NCBI RefSeq assembly: GCF_001424345.1
Contig: NZ_LMPF01000026.1
Coordinates: 192,204 to 256,203, forward strand
DNA: 64,000 bases
Origin: Burkholderia sp. Leaf177
GTDB taxonomy: Bacteria; Pseudomonadota; Gammaproteobacteria; Burkholderiales; Burkholderiaceae
Direction of reading: 5' to 3'
The position numbers and the translations under genes are program-made. The notes beneath the pieces are model-generated. The model was not told the DNA's origin and made no database searches. It was given only the letters and a program-made list of their open reading frames with translations. Below, piece by piece: positions 1-9,716 of this stretch. Position 1 is the first letter of the stretch, and the number at the start of each line of letters is the position of its first letter.

Positions 1-3000
1 GTACCTGTCGCTGCATCGATAATCACGTTCGCACCCGTGCCCGTGATGTTTTGCGCGGCGATCAGATCGCTGCCGGTGACATGCAGGTCGTTGCCTGCCG
101 CGAGGTTCACGCTGCCATGCGTGCTGCCGATGAGACTCGCGTTGTTCGTCACCGATGAATCGTGCGCCGCGTCTTTCTGGTCACTGTTGCCGTAGCTCAC
201 CGTCATGCCGCCGCCGCTCAACGCGCCGAAGCCGGACTTCTTCTGCTCGTGGAATGTGCTGCTCTCGCTCGTGTCCTGCGTGGTGTTGATCGTGAGGTTG
301 TTGGCTGCAGCAAGCGTCACATCGTGCGTGGCCGCGACCGTCGAACCGCTAATCGTGATGTCGTGACCGGAGGCGCCCGTGACGGTATCGCCCGATACGG
401 TCGAGCCGGTTGCAATAACCTGGTGCGAACTCGCTGAGTCGTTGACCGTTTCTTTCGACAGGAACCCGGAGTGCGCGTTATGCGACCAGTTCTGCGCATC
501 GTGGGTTTCGTTCACGCTACCGATGGTTATATCGCCCGTGGAGATCAGTGTGACACCACCGCCGGCTGCATCGGTGGCGACCGTCGCGCCAAGCACAGTG
601 AGATTGCCGCTGCCGTTCTGACCCGCTGCAAGCGTGACATTACCGCCTGCGCTAACGTTCGAACCCCGTACCGTTTCGTCGTAGCTCGAATTGGCGTGTT
701 GCGCCTGCTCGCCGCCCATCGACTGCTCGTTGTGCGTTTGCGTGTCCTTGGTCGCTGTGACCAACAGGTTGCCGCCTGCGATCAGCGTCGCGTCGGCGTT
801 GGCGCTCACGGTCGCACTCGTAAGCGTGGTATCGCGGCCCGACACCGTGGCGAGACTGCCGCCTGCAACGATCGCGCTGCCCAGGTTCTGCGTGATCGCG
901 TCGTGGCTGCCGTTGAGCGCGTCATGTGTTTGCACATCTCGCGTGGCGACGAGCGCGGTCGTGCCGAGAGTCAGATCGCGTCCGGCCGCGATGGCCGCAT
1001 TGCCGCCGGTCTGGATCAGCGCGCCGTTCAGACTCACGTCGCGCCCCGCGATCACGACAGCGTTACCCGTCGCCGAAATCGTGCCGATGGCATCCACACC
1101 CGTGTTCGTCACGCGACCGGTGAGCGAATTCGAGCTGAAGTCTTTCGATACGCCATAGCTCTGCGTTTCGTTGATGACATCGCGACCGGCCTGCACGATG
1201 ACATCGCCGCCGCCAATGCGACCGCTCGTGTTCCTCACGTCCTGAACCGCGACGACCGCCGTCATCCCGCTACTGCCAATCACGCCGCTATTCACGACGT
1301 TGTTGCCGATGATCGTCGTCGCCAGATTGCTCGTGACGTGCCCGCTATTGGCCACGTCGCCGCTTGCGTTCAGGTTCACCGCATTACCCGCAACGAGTGC
1401 GCCGCTGTGGGTGAGGTCGACCGTGCTCGACTGTGCGAGATAAACCTGGGGTACCAGCACCGTCCGGTGCGAGCCGTCCGGCAGCGTCACATCCTGCGAC
1501 ACGAGCCATACCATATCGGTCGTGAGCTGCTGCATTTGCATGGGACTAAGTGCGAGCCCCGGCTGAAGGCCGAACTCTTTCGCATACGCAACGCCGCTAT
1601 TCATGAGCGCCGTGTATTCGTCCAGATTGCTGGTGTAGCCCGTGAGGAATGTGCGACCGGTCAGTTGTGTGACCTGGTTACGGATGAGTGTTTGTTCATA
1701 CATGCCATCGCCCAAACGCTTCTCCGTCTTCGATGGATCGAGGCCCAGCTGACCTAGCATGTAGTCGCTGCTGATGAAGCTCGAATACTGCGTGAAGCGC
1801 GGATCGGTCACGATCAGGTACGTGGCATCCGGTGCAGTGTTGTACGTGTAGAGACCACTTACTGGAAGCTTCAGATTCGGGATGCCGCCCGTCGCGCTGC
1901 CAACCGTTTGCGGGTTGCTGCTTTGGCCGCTCACGCCAGACGCCTGCGCGCCACTCACGCTGCCGCCTTGGCCGCCCTGACCACTCACGCGATCAGTTTG
2001 CGAGCCGCTCACGCCTTGGCTACTGCTCTGGCCGCTAACGGCTTCAGTCTGCGTACCGCTCACAGCTGTACTGCTGCTCTGCCCAGCAATGGTGCCAAGC
2101 TGCGTGCCGTCCGCGCTGCCACCGGTCACGCCCGAACCATTCACGGTCTGCCCCTGGCGGTTCACCGAGTTGATGCTGATCGTCTGTGCATCGGTCTGCA
2201 CCGTCTGGTTCGACGTTGCGATGGCAGGCAGGGCATCGACTGTTGTTGTTGTCTGCGAGATGCCGTCCGGCACATCGGTTTTGTAATCGTTGCTGCCGCC
2301 GGTCTTTTGATGCCAGTACCAATCGGACATGGCGGTGTCGATGCGCGTTTGCTGCAACACAGTGCCCGTGTCGTTCACGCTGCCATTGGTTGCACGGCGC
2401 ACCAGATCGCCGCCTGCGGCCATGGTGGAAGAGGTGTTGTCGATACTGCCGCTGTCCGCGTTGATGCGAATCGCGCCCTGTGCCTGGATGATCGCCGCGT
2501 TGCCTGCGCTTACGAGCTGGTCAGTCGTTGTCGTGGTCTGCGTCGTCTGGCTCATTTCCACGTAGTCGTGGTTGTCACTGCCCAGGGCTTCGCTCACCCG
2601 CACCAGATCGGGACGGATGTTTTTGTTCGGATCGAAGTCCGGCCAGAACGTGATGGAGTACGTACCATTGCCATTGTCGGTGAGGCTCTGGTAATACTGC
2701 ACCGGATTGTTCGTGATCGTGCGCGTGGATGTATCGCCTCCGACGAATGCCGAGTAAGTATCTGTGAGCGACACGGCAAGCGAGAAGCTCTGCGCATTCG
2801 AATCGAGGTTCGTCAGCTGCGAGGCGGGTACGTTGATCGTGATCGGATGCATCAGGTGTCCGATCACCCCGGTTCCGATTGCGCCATCGCTCCATCGCCA
2901 TTCAGGGTAGAGCGTGCTGTAGTAGTAGCCCATGCTGCCCGCGGACAATCCTGCGGTCCACAAGGTCAGCGTGGCCGTGCCCGCGTCCTGCGGCGTGCCG

Positions 3001-6000
3001 GCTTCGGTCACGACACCCGTGCGTACGTTGCTCACCGTGCGCGCGGCGATATCGATGTCGCCTTCCGCCTCGATGGTCGCCGCGCTGTTCGTAAGCGTGC
3101 CGGTCTGGTTTGCGAGCATGCCGGACGCATCACGCGTGCCGTCCCTAGCGATCTCAAGGTTGCCCAGACTGTAGATCAGCGCACCATCGGCGTTCGTGAT
3201 GGAATTCGATGCGTAAAGGTGAACGCTGTTCGCCCCTGCGATGACCGCCGCCGCGCCAGTATTGGTAATGTCATTCGCGTTTGCCGTCACGTCATTCCCG
3301 ATGATTGCTCCGGTGTTGGCGAGGCTCGCGCTGTGAGTTGTGACCGTATCGCCTTCAATGCGCCCAGCATTCGTGATCGCGTCCGATGCATTGATGGTCG
3401 TAGATGACGAATTGATTTCGCCATCGGCTGTGTTCACGACGTTCGCGCCGCTTGCCGTCAATGCACCGTTCGCCGCCAACGTGCCCGTGTTGGTGAGCGT
3501 GCCTGTTGCGCTCACGCTCATGTTGCCGTCGGCATGCAGGTTGTTGGCGGCGTCGTTCGTATAGTCGCCCGTGATCGCGAGCGACAGATCGCGGCCCGCG
3601 ATCATGTCGCCGTTGCCCAATACCATGCCGCTTGCATCGATGTCCCGGTTCGCGCGGATCGCCCCAGCCGTGTTGGATATCGATGCGACCTTCACCGATA
3701 CATCCTGGCCGCCGAGTATCGCGCCGTGATCGTTAATCACGACAGCGTTCACCTGGTTCAGGTTCAGCGCGGTGGCGCCAAAGAGCGTGCCGCCTGAGTT
3801 GTTCACGCGCTGCGTGACGTTCAAGTTCGCCGCACCGCCCGCAACCAAATTCGCTCCCGCGTCATTTTCAAGCGTCTGCGCGTTTACCGTCATGTCGCCG
3901 TTGCCGCCGAGCGTGCCGCCGGTGTTTGTGATCTCGGACGCGCTGATGGTCGTCGCCCCGTCTCCCGCGTTAGTGAGCTTGCCGCTTGAGTTATCGATGC
4001 TCGCCGCACTCACGTTTGCCGTGCCGTGCGTACCGTTGGCGCTGATCGTGCCTTGCTCGTTCGTAATCGTGCCGCCTGCATCGATAAGCAGATCACCCGA
4101 CGTCTGAGCCGATCCACGCGTATTGTCGATGCCGCCCTGCGTTGTTACGGCAAGACCGTTGCCGCCGTAGAGCGAACCATCGCGATTGACGATGCCCGAC
4201 GCCGCGTCGACGCGCGCAGCCTGCATGGCCAGCAGCGTTCCGGACGTGTTGTCGAAGCTTGCGCTTGCGACTGTGAGCGCGCCATTGGTCTGCGCGCTGC
4301 CGCCTACGTTCGACAGGGCGCCAGCCGAAGTTACGGAAAGTGCGCCCGCACCCGCGTGCTGGATCATGCCGTGATCGTTGCTGATCGATTGCGCGGAAAG
4401 GCTGAGGTTCGACGCATTGGTCGCAATCGTACCGCTCGCGTTATTCAGCGCGCCGCCGATTTGAATCGTCTGATCGGTGGTGCCGTATTGCGTAAGCGCG
4501 CCGTTCTCATTGGTGAGATCGCCCGACACGGAAAGGACCAGCGCATCGCCGTTGATATCACCGTTGGTGTTGTCAACGGATGCGGCGGATATAGAGGTCG
4601 CCGCACCCGAGAGCGTGCCGCTTGAATTGTTCAGCGCACCAGCGCTCGCTGCGGTGAGCGCTCCGCCTGCCGTGATCGAGCCTGCATGATTGTCGATGCT
4701 TTGCGCGCGCACCCAGGCATCGCCGGCAGCGGTGAGCGTTCCTTGATTGGACAGCGTCCCAGCGCTTACCTCCAGCGTGCCGTTCGTGCCGAGGGTTCCG
4801 GCTGTACCATTCACGAGCGCACCCGACATGGTGACGCTCAGTCCATCGCCATTGAGCGAGACGATCCGTCCTCCGGTGTTATCGAGCGATGCGCCGTTAA
4901 ACGTGGTGCGATGCGCGGCCTGCATCGTGCCCCACTGGTTGTCGATCGCGCCTGTTGACTGGATCGCAAGCGCGCCGTTGCTCAGGACGTTGCCTGATAC
5001 GTTCGAAACTGCGTTTGCCGCGTTCACGGCGAGCGTACCCGTGCCTGCATGCTGGATCGTGCCGCGATTGTTGACGATGGATTGCGCCGAAATGCCGAGA
5101 TTCGATGCGTTGGTGGCCAGCGTCCCGCTTGTGTTATCCAGCGTGCCGCCGGCTTGAATCGTCTGGTCGGCCGTGCCGTACTGTGTGAGCGCACCGCCAC
5201 GATTAACCAGATCGCCCGAGGCCGAAATTGCGAGCGCATCGCCGTTGATATCGCCATTCGTGTTATCAATCGATGCCGCCGAGACGGTCGTGGCAGACCC
5301 TGATAGCGTGCCGTGCTGGTTGTTCAGTGCGTTGGCCGATGCAATATTGAGCGCGTTACCGGCCGTGATTGCGCCCGCATGGTTATCGATGCTTTGCGCG
5401 TACACCGTGGCATCGCCCGCAGCGGTCAGCTTCCCTTGATTCGATAGCACGCCTGCACGGACATCCAACGCGCCGTTCGTGCCAATCGTGCCGCCCGAAC
5501 CGTTCGTGAGTGCATCAGCGATTGCAACACTTAAGCCATCGCCATTAAGCGAAGCAATACGCCCAGCCGTATTATCGAGCGATGCCGCGCTCAGATCAGC
5601 ACGCCGCGATGACTGGATTGAGCCTTGAGCGTTGTTCATTCCACTGGCGGCTCGAACCGCGAGCGCACCATTCGTCACCACATTGCCCGCGACGTTGGAT
5701 ATCCCACCTGTCGAGTTCACCGAAAGTGTGCCGGTGCCTGCATGTTGAATGTTGCCTTTATCGTTCGCGACGGTTTGTCCGCTGATACGCATATTGTTGG
5801 CGTTCGACGCAAGCGTGCCGCCTGTATTATCGAGCGTGCCGCCGGCCTGAATCGTCTGGTCGGCTGTCCCGAACTGCGTGAGCTTGCCACCGCGATTGAT
5901 GACGTTGCCCGAAGCCGAGAGGGCGAGCGTATCGCCTTCAATGTTGCCGTCGCTATTGTCAATCGATGAACCTGATACGGTCGTAGCCGCGCCTGAGAGC

Positions 6001-8570
6001 GTGCCGCCTACGTTATTCAGCGCACCTTCGCTTGTTGTCGTGAGTGCGCTGCCCGCCGTGATCGCGCCCGCGTGATTGTCGATGCTCTGTGCGTGCAGCC
6101 ATGCATCGCCTGTCGCCGTGAGCGTCCCTTGATTCGACAGCGTGTCCGCGCTGATAACCAACGCGCCGTTCGTGCCGATGGTCCCACCCACGCCGTTCGT
6201 AAGCGCGCCCGCGACCGTAAGCCCCAAGCCATCGCCGTTAAGCGAGACAATACGTCCGGCCGTATTATCACGCGATGCCGCATTCACATCGGCGCGCCGC
6301 GATGCCTGGATCGCGCCTTGCGTATTGTTCAACCCGCCAGCCTGTGCCGTGAGCGCGCCGTTGGTCACCACGTTGCCCGCGACGTTCGACATCGTGCCAG
6401 TCGAGTTCAGCGAAAATTCACCGATGCCTGCGTGCTGGATGCTGCCTTTGTCGTTCGTGACCGCTTGCCCGCTGATGCGCAGATTGCTGGCGTTCGATGC
6501 CAGCGTGCCGCCCGTATTATCCAGCGTGCCACCCGCTTGAACCGCCTGATCCGCTGCACCAAATTGCGTGAGTTTGCCACCGCGGTTGATGAGATCGCCG
6601 GAAGTCGAAACGCTAAGCGCGTCGCCTTCGATGTTGCCGCTGGTGTTGTCAATCGATGAACCGGATATGGTCGTGGCTGAGCCTGAGAGCGTGCCGCCCT
6701 GGTTGTTCAGCGCGTTGGCCGATGCGACATCGAGCGCGCCGCTCGCTGTGATCGTGCCTGCGCGGTTATCGATGCTTTGCGCGCGCACCCATGCGCTGGT
6801 TAAAGCACTGAGTTGCCCCTGGTTAGCGAGCGTGCCTGCGTTGAGATTCAACGCACCGTTTGCGCCAATCACGCCGCTCGCGCCATTGTTCAGCGCACCG
6901 CTCGTGGCAATATTAAGCCCGTCGCCGTTGAGGGAAACGATATGGCCACCCGTGTTATCGAGCGATCCTGCATTGACGGACAGCGCGCCTGCTGCTTGCA
7001 ACGTGCCAGCCTGATTCGCTACCTCACGTGCCGTCGAGACGTTCAGCGTGCTGCCTGAGACGAGCTGACCGCTGCGGTTCGAAAGGCTCGCTGCGCTCGC
7101 CTGAACCGATGTTCCCGACATCTTGCCGTTGTCATTGACAAGCGTGCCCGCAGCGCTCGCGATGAGCGCGCCGCCAGCGGTCGTGTTCGCGCCTGAAACG
7201 TTCATGTCGCCGCTGTTTGCCACGATCGCCAGCGTGCCGTTCGCCGACGTATTGCTACCCGCCAGATTGACCGACGCGCCGCCGATGTTCGTATTGCCGC
7301 CGCCTTCGTTTCGCCCCGTTGCCGTAAGCGTGCCGCTCGAAAGCACCGACAGGTCGCCTGAATTAGCAATCGTGCCGTCGCTGTTCACGCCCGCGCCAAG
7401 CGTGCCCGTTGAGGCAACATCGGCGGCATTTAAGGTCGTGTTCTGCTGTGCGGCCATCACGCCGCTATTCGTGAGCGTGCCTGACGTGTTCGCCACGACG
7501 TTCTGCTGCGCGTAGGTCGTGCCGCTATTGTCGAAACCATCGCGCGCGGATACATTGATGTTGCCACTCGCATTGGTCTGTCCGGCAAGTACGAGCTTGC
7601 CCTGCGTGGTCAGCGTCAGGTCGCCTGCTTGCGCCGCGAGCACGCCTTTACTCGATACCCCCACGCCGTTCTCCGTTCCCACCAGCACGATGCGATTCGC
7701 ATACATGCCACCGAGATTGCTCACGTCGATAGACACGCCCGGAGCAGGACCGTCGCCCGCTATCGACGTCGCATTGAGCGTGTCGTGGTTCACGCTGTTC
7801 GCACCTGTCACGACATTCAGGTTCTTCGCATAGATCGCCGCGTTCGCCTGCACGGCACGCGCGATCAGATCCACCTGGTCGATGTCCGATGCATTCAGCC
7901 CCGCGCCCTGAATGCTGATGTTGCCGCCGGTCACGTTGAAGCCCGAGAGCGAGCCGTCGGCTGCGAAGTTCGGCGTGCCGGTAGTCAGGATCGCGCGCGA
8001 CGTATTGATGAAGCCGCCACCGTTCACGCTGATGCCCGAGCCGTTCGCAATGACCACTTCGGCACGTTGCCCCGCGACCTCGACACGCCCATTGATATGA
8101 CTCGCCGACCGGCTGTTCACCTGATTAACGATCACGCGCGCCGACTGACCCGGCCCGAAATTCGGATTGCCGTTGATCATCCCGGCTTGTTGCGTCTGCA
8201 CGATGGTCGGCGAGTTATTCAGGATGGCGCCGTTCTTTTGAACATCGAACTGACCGTAGGTATTCATCGAGACACCCGCGCCCGATGGCCGGTTGATGTT
8301 GACCTGCGGTAATCCGTTTTGCGTCGAGATGACGCCCGGCGCGTTTGCACCACCGGGAACGATCTGCGCGCCTGACCACGAGGGCAGCGCGCCAAGTAAC
8401 ACAAGCGCAGCGAATGCAATTTGGCGGAGCGTGAAAATCACACCCGGTGATTTTCCGCTGCGCACCGAAATCTGTCCCGCTTCCTTACCCGAGGCCGTGG
8501 CGGTTTCCTCGACGGCCACCAGCATGTTTCTCAGCCGGCTGAAGACTAGCCGATAATTATTCTTGTTCAT
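1..8570 (-). CDS. Filamentous haemagglutinin / CdiA-type two-partner-secretion exoprotein (5' part; gene runs off the left edge)
   Basis: Open from ATG 8570 to base 1 without a stop (about 2856 codons). Residues 1-12 (MNKNNYRLVFSR) are an extended signal peptide region, followed by a hydrophobic signal around 50-68. The two-partner-secretion domain follows, with NPNF at 135-138 (NPNL-type motif) and NGSGI at 176-180 where FhaB has NPNGI. Next come ~20-residue beta-helix repeats, including four long tandem units, then a Ser/Gly/Gln-rich linker (bases ~1890-2150) and a conserved non-repetitive block (~1400-1860, residues such as DPRFTQYSSFISSDYMLGQL). Near base 250 there is a second haemagglutinin repeat type with FHEQKKSGF. 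The family crosses the outer membrane through a TpsB partner; no TpsB is in the window. The C-terminus, which would separate adhesin from CDI toxin, is not visible. Confidence 0.95.
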   Translation of the reverse strand, partial: MNKNNYRLVFSRLRNMLVAVEETATASGKEAGQISVRSGKSPGVIFTLRQIAFAALVLLGALPSWSGAQIVPGGANAPGVISTQNGLPQVNINRPSGAGVSMNTYGQFDVQKNGAILNNSPTIVQTQQAGMINGNPNFGPGQSARVIVNQVNSRSASHINGRVEVAGQRAEVVIANGSGISVNGGGFINTSRAILTTGTPNFAADGSLSGFNVTGGNISIQGAGLNASDIDQVDLIARAVQANAAIYAKNLNVVTGANSVNHDTLNATSIAGDGPAPGVSIDVSNLGGMYANRIVLVGTENGVGVSSKGVLAAQAGDLTLTTQGKLVLAGQTNASGNINVSARDGFDNSGTTYAQQNVVANTSGTLTNSGVMAAQQNTTLNAADVASTGTLGAGVNSDGTIANSGDLSVLSSGTLTATGRNEGGGNTNIGGASVNLAGSNTSANGTLAIVANSGDMNVSGANTTAGGALIASAAGTLVNDNGKMSGTSVQASAASLSNRSGQLVSGSTLNVSTAREVANQAGTLQAAGALSVNAGSLDNTGGHIVSLNGDGLNIATSGALNNGASGVIGANGALNLNAGTLANQGQLSALTSAWVRAQSIDNRAGTITASGALDVASANALNNQGGTLSGSATTISGSSIDNTSGNIEGDALSVSTSGDLINRGGKLTQFGAADQAVQAGGTLDNTGGTLASNASNLRISGQAVTNDKGSIQHAGIGEFSLNSTGTMSNVAGNVVTNGALTAQAGGLNNTQGAIQASRRADVNAASRDNTAGRIVSLNGDGLGLTVAGALTNGVGGTIGTNGALVISADTLSNQGTLTATGDAWLHAQSIDNHAGAITAGSALTTTSEGALNNVGGTLSGAATTVSGSSIDNSDGNIEGDTLALSASGNVINRGGKLTQFGTADQTIQAGGTLDNTGGTLASNANNMRISGQTVANDKGNIQHAGTGTLSVNSTGGISNVAGNVVTNGALAVRAASGMNNAQGSIQSSRRADLSAASLDNTAGRIASLNGDGLSVAIADALTNGSGGTIGTNGALDVRAGVLSNQGKLTAAGDATVYAQSIDNHAGAITAGNALNIASANALNNQHGTLSGSATTVSAASIDNTNGDINGDALAISASGDLVNRGGALTQYGTADQTIQAGGTLDNTSGTLATNASNLGISAQSIVNNRGTIQHAGTGTLAVNAANAVSNVSGNVLSNGALAIQSTGAIDNQWGTMQAAHRTTFNGASLDNTGGRIVSLNGDGLSVTMSGALVNGTAGTLGTNGTLEVSAGTLSNQGTLTAAGDAWVRAQSIDNHAGSITAGGALTAASAGALNNSSGTLSGAATSISAASVDNTNGDINGDALVLSVSGDLTNENGALTQYGTTDQTIQIGGALNNASGTIATNASNLSLSAQSISNDHGMIQHAGAGALSVTSAGALSNVGGSAQTNGALTVASASFDNTSGTLLAMQAARVDAASGIVNRDGSLYGGNGLAVTTQGGIDNTRGSAQTSGDLLIDAGGTITNEQGTISANGTHGTANVSAASIDNSSGKLTNAGDGATTISASEITNTGGTLGGNGDMTVNAQTLENDAGANLVAGGAANLNVTQRVNNSGGTLFGATALNLNQVNAVVINDHGAILGGQDVSVKVASISNTAGAIRANRDIDASGMVLGNGDMIAGRDLSLAITGDYTNDAANNLHADGNMSVSATGTLTNTGTLAANGALTASGANVVNTADGEINSSSTTINASDAITNAGRIEGDTVTTHSASLANTGAIIGNDVTANANDITNTGAAAVIAGANSVHLYASNSITNADGALIYSLGNLEIARDGTRDASGMLANQTGTLTNSAATIEAEGDIDIAARTVSNVRTGVVTEAGTPQDAGTATLTLWTAGLSAGSMGYYYSTLYPEWRWSDGAIGTGVIGHLMHPITINVPASQLTNLDSNAQSFSLAVSLTDTYSAFVGGDTSTRTITNNPVQYYQSLTDNGNGTYSITFWPDFDPNKNIRPDLVRVSEALGSDNHDYVEMSQTTQTTTTTDQLVSAGNAAIIQAQGAIRINADSGSIDNTSSTMAAGGDLVRRATNGSVNDTGTVLQQTRIDTAMSDWYWHQKTGGSNDYKTDVPDGISQTTTTVDALPAIATSNQTVQTDAQTISINSVNRQGQTVNGSGVTGGSADGTQLGTIAGQSSSTAVSGTQTEAVSGQSSSQGVSGSQTDRVSGQGGQGGSVSGAQASGVSGQSSNPQTVGSATGGIPNLKLPVSGLYTYNTAPDATYLIVTDPRFTQYSSFISSDYMLGQLGLDPSKTEKRLGDGMYEQTLIRNQVTQLTGRTFLTGYTSNLDEYTALMNSGVAYAKEFGLQPGLALSPMQMQQLTTDMVWLVSQDVTLPDGSHRTVLVPQVYLAQSSTVDLTHSGALVAGNAVNLNASGDVANSGHVTSNLATTIIGNNVVNSGVIGSSGMTAVVAVQDVRNTSGRIGGGDVIVQAGRDVINETQSYGVSKDFSSNSLTGRVTNTGVDAIGTISATGNAVVIAGRDVSLNGALIQTGGNAAIAAGRDLTLGTTALVATRDVQTHDALNGSHDAITQNLGSAIVAGGSLATVSGRDTTLTSATVSANADATLIAGGNLLVTATKDTQTHNEQSMGGEQAQHANSSYDETVRGSNVSAGGNVTLAAGQNGSGNLTVLGATVATDAAGGGVTLISTGDITIGSVNETHDAQNWSHNAHSGFLSKETVNDSASSHQVIATGSTVSGDTVTGASGHDITISGSTVAATHDVTLAAANNLTINTTQDTSESSTFHEQKKSGFGALSGGGMTVSYGNSDQKDAAHDSSVTNNASLIGSTHGSVNLAAGNDLHVTGSDLIAAQNITGTGANVIIDAATG
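1890..2150 (-). repeat. Ser/Gly/Gln-rich linker with imperfect short repeats in the exoprotein
   Basis: The exoprotein frame here reads as repeated variants of VSGQSSS, VSGSQTD and VSGQGGQ, with no hydrophobic core pattern. It separates the upstream haemagglutinin region from the conserved block that follows. It is likely a flexible spacer, and is a site where length could vary by slippage. Confidence 0.7.
4225..6990 (-). repeat. Four tandem ~231-residue units inside the exoprotein
   Basis: In the reading frame of the exoprotein, a block running from a SLNGDGL motif through IDNHAGAITAG, a GxLSGxATT motif, NRGG and LTQxG, to IQHAGTG recurs. The HAG-GTG landmark falls near 4357, 5050, 5743 and 6433, so the period is 693, 693 and 690 bp. 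Copies differ by many substitutions, so this is an old duplication and not an assembly artefact. Each unit is built from shorter ~20-residue beta-helix rungs. Confidence 0.85.
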
Positions 8571-8912
8571 CTGGTCTCGTTTGTATCGCTATTTTTTAAC
8601 GAGCCACAAAATAACGGCAGATGATCCCCAGAGGGTGAAACAGTCCATCAGCCAGAGCCGGAAACAACGGATTCGGTCAAATCGGATTTGTCCTATATGG
8701 GATTCCGGGCGTGACGTGGCGTCCTCGTTCAGCTGCGATCCGGTTGCCTGCAGGACGCTCACGTGGCGATCCAGTTGTCCACAGAAAATGTTTGCAAGGC
8801 TGTGGACATCTATTGGGAACACGCGGCAAGGCTTTGATTCTTATCGGAAGTAATGGTGTGCTTCATGCCGACTATAATCGCCGCCATCTTTAACAAGCCT
8901 GGTTTTATCGCG
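8571..8912. other. Intergenic region between divergent exoprotein and DUF333 genes
   Basis: No supported gene. It should hold the promoters of both divergent genes. It is more AT-rich near the exoprotein start. The only clear element I see is a TATAAT near the right end. Open frames here are short and lack family features. Confidence 0.6.
8873..8878 (+). promoter_or_regulatory. Candidate -10 box (TATAAT) of the DUF333 lipoprotein gene
   Basis: A perfect TATAAT lies 35 bp before the ATG at 8913. I see no good -35 hexamer at 16-18 bp. If this is the promoter, the in-frame ATG at 8853 would be upstream of the transcript start, which supports the start at 8913. Confidence 0.4.
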
Positions 8913-9179
8913 ATGAATTTCCCGTCCATTTCTCTATTCAACGGTGCAGCCATGATGGTATTGACGGCCGCCATGAGCGCATGCGCATCTTCTGAACCCG
9001 TGGAAAAACCCAAGCCCGTTGGTTTGGCAAATCCTGCATCGACCTATTGCGTCAGCCTTGGTGGAAAACGCGAAACGCGCAAGGACACGGCCGGCAATCA
9101 ATCCAGCGTCTGCCACTTGCCCGACGGAACAGTCATCGACGAATGGGTGCTTTTCCGACGCGATCATCCGCAGCCATGA
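8913..9179 (+). CDS. DUF333-family lipoprotein
   Basis: 88 residues from ATG 8913; an in-frame ATG at 8853 would add 20 residues. A short hydrophobic signal ends in a lipobox (LTAAMSAC), so the product should be lipid-anchored in the envelope. The rest matches the small DUF333 domain seen in YoaF/HslJ-type lipoproteins: ANPASTYCVSLGG, then a conserved Cys in VCHLPDG and the EWVLFR ending. The two mature Cys after the lipid Cys probably form a disulphide. Biochemical role unknown. It is followed at 9237 by a DUF2946 gene on the same strand, so co-expression with the metal-related genes downstream is possible. Confidence 0.8.
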   Translation: MNFPSISLFNGAAMMVLTAAMSACASSEPVEKPKPVGLANPASTYCVSLGGKRETRKDTAGNQSSVCHLPDGTVIDEWVLFRRDHPQP

Positions 9180-9236
9180 CCGATTGCCGCATGTCATAAT
9201 CCGCGAGAGACTGATCCGCGGATAACCGGGCGCAGC

Positions 9237-9623
9237 ATGTCGAGCCGTTTCTATCGGAAGATTGGCAGCCTGCTGGGATTGCTTGCGATCCTTATGGCAA
9301 CGCTCGCGCCGACGGCTTCTCATATCCTCGCGGCAAATAACGCCAACGACGGCATGCAGGACGAACATTGCCCAATGCAGTCCATGCAAGACGCGCCGGC
9401 TGACGACAATCCGGACGCCGATAAACACACCCAGATGTCCGACGGCCAGGATTGCGGTTACTGCAACTTGCTCGTCCACATGCCAGCCGTGCCGACCGTG
9501 CAGGCGCTGTTCGCAATCACGGTCCGGCTTACGCAACACCAGGTTGCCACGCGCTTTGAAAGCGTCGTGCGCGCCGAGCCGTACACGTTCGTCCAGCCTC
9601 GCGCACCACCCGTTTTGTCTTGA
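9237..9623 (+). CDS. DUF2946 family protein (metal-stress associated)
   Basis: 128 residues. The N-terminus is a signal peptide or membrane anchor (LLGLLAILMATLAPTASHILA). The middle is rich in Met, His and Asp (DEHCPMQSMQD, ADKHTQM), a composition common in periplasmic copper-handling proteins. The family signature is the QDCGYCNLLVHMP segment, with a CxxC pair. DUF2946 genes commonly sit beside copper genes in Burkholderia, and here copC lies 1 kb downstream. A copper-binding role is inferred from context and composition; the biochemical function is not established. Confidence 0.8.
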   Translation: MSSRFYRKIGSLLGLLAILMATLAPTASHILAANNANDGMQDEHCPMQSMQDAPADDNPDADKHTQMSDGQDCGYCNLLVHMPAVPTVQALFAITVRLTQHQVATRFESVVRAEPYTFVQPRAPPVLS

Positions 9624-9716
9624 GTTGAGTTCACCGGTACATAGCTGCGTCATACGCCCGACAAACGGCGTGCGACGGCATGACCGCGACCTGTCACCAG
9701 ACTAAACGGATCATCC

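Noticed and set aside
471-3407. Long plus-strand frames (471-1757 and 1908-3407) opposite the exoprotein
   Set aside because: Arg/His/Val-rich translations with no domain or ribosome site; they mirror the codon bias of the exoprotein on the other strand.
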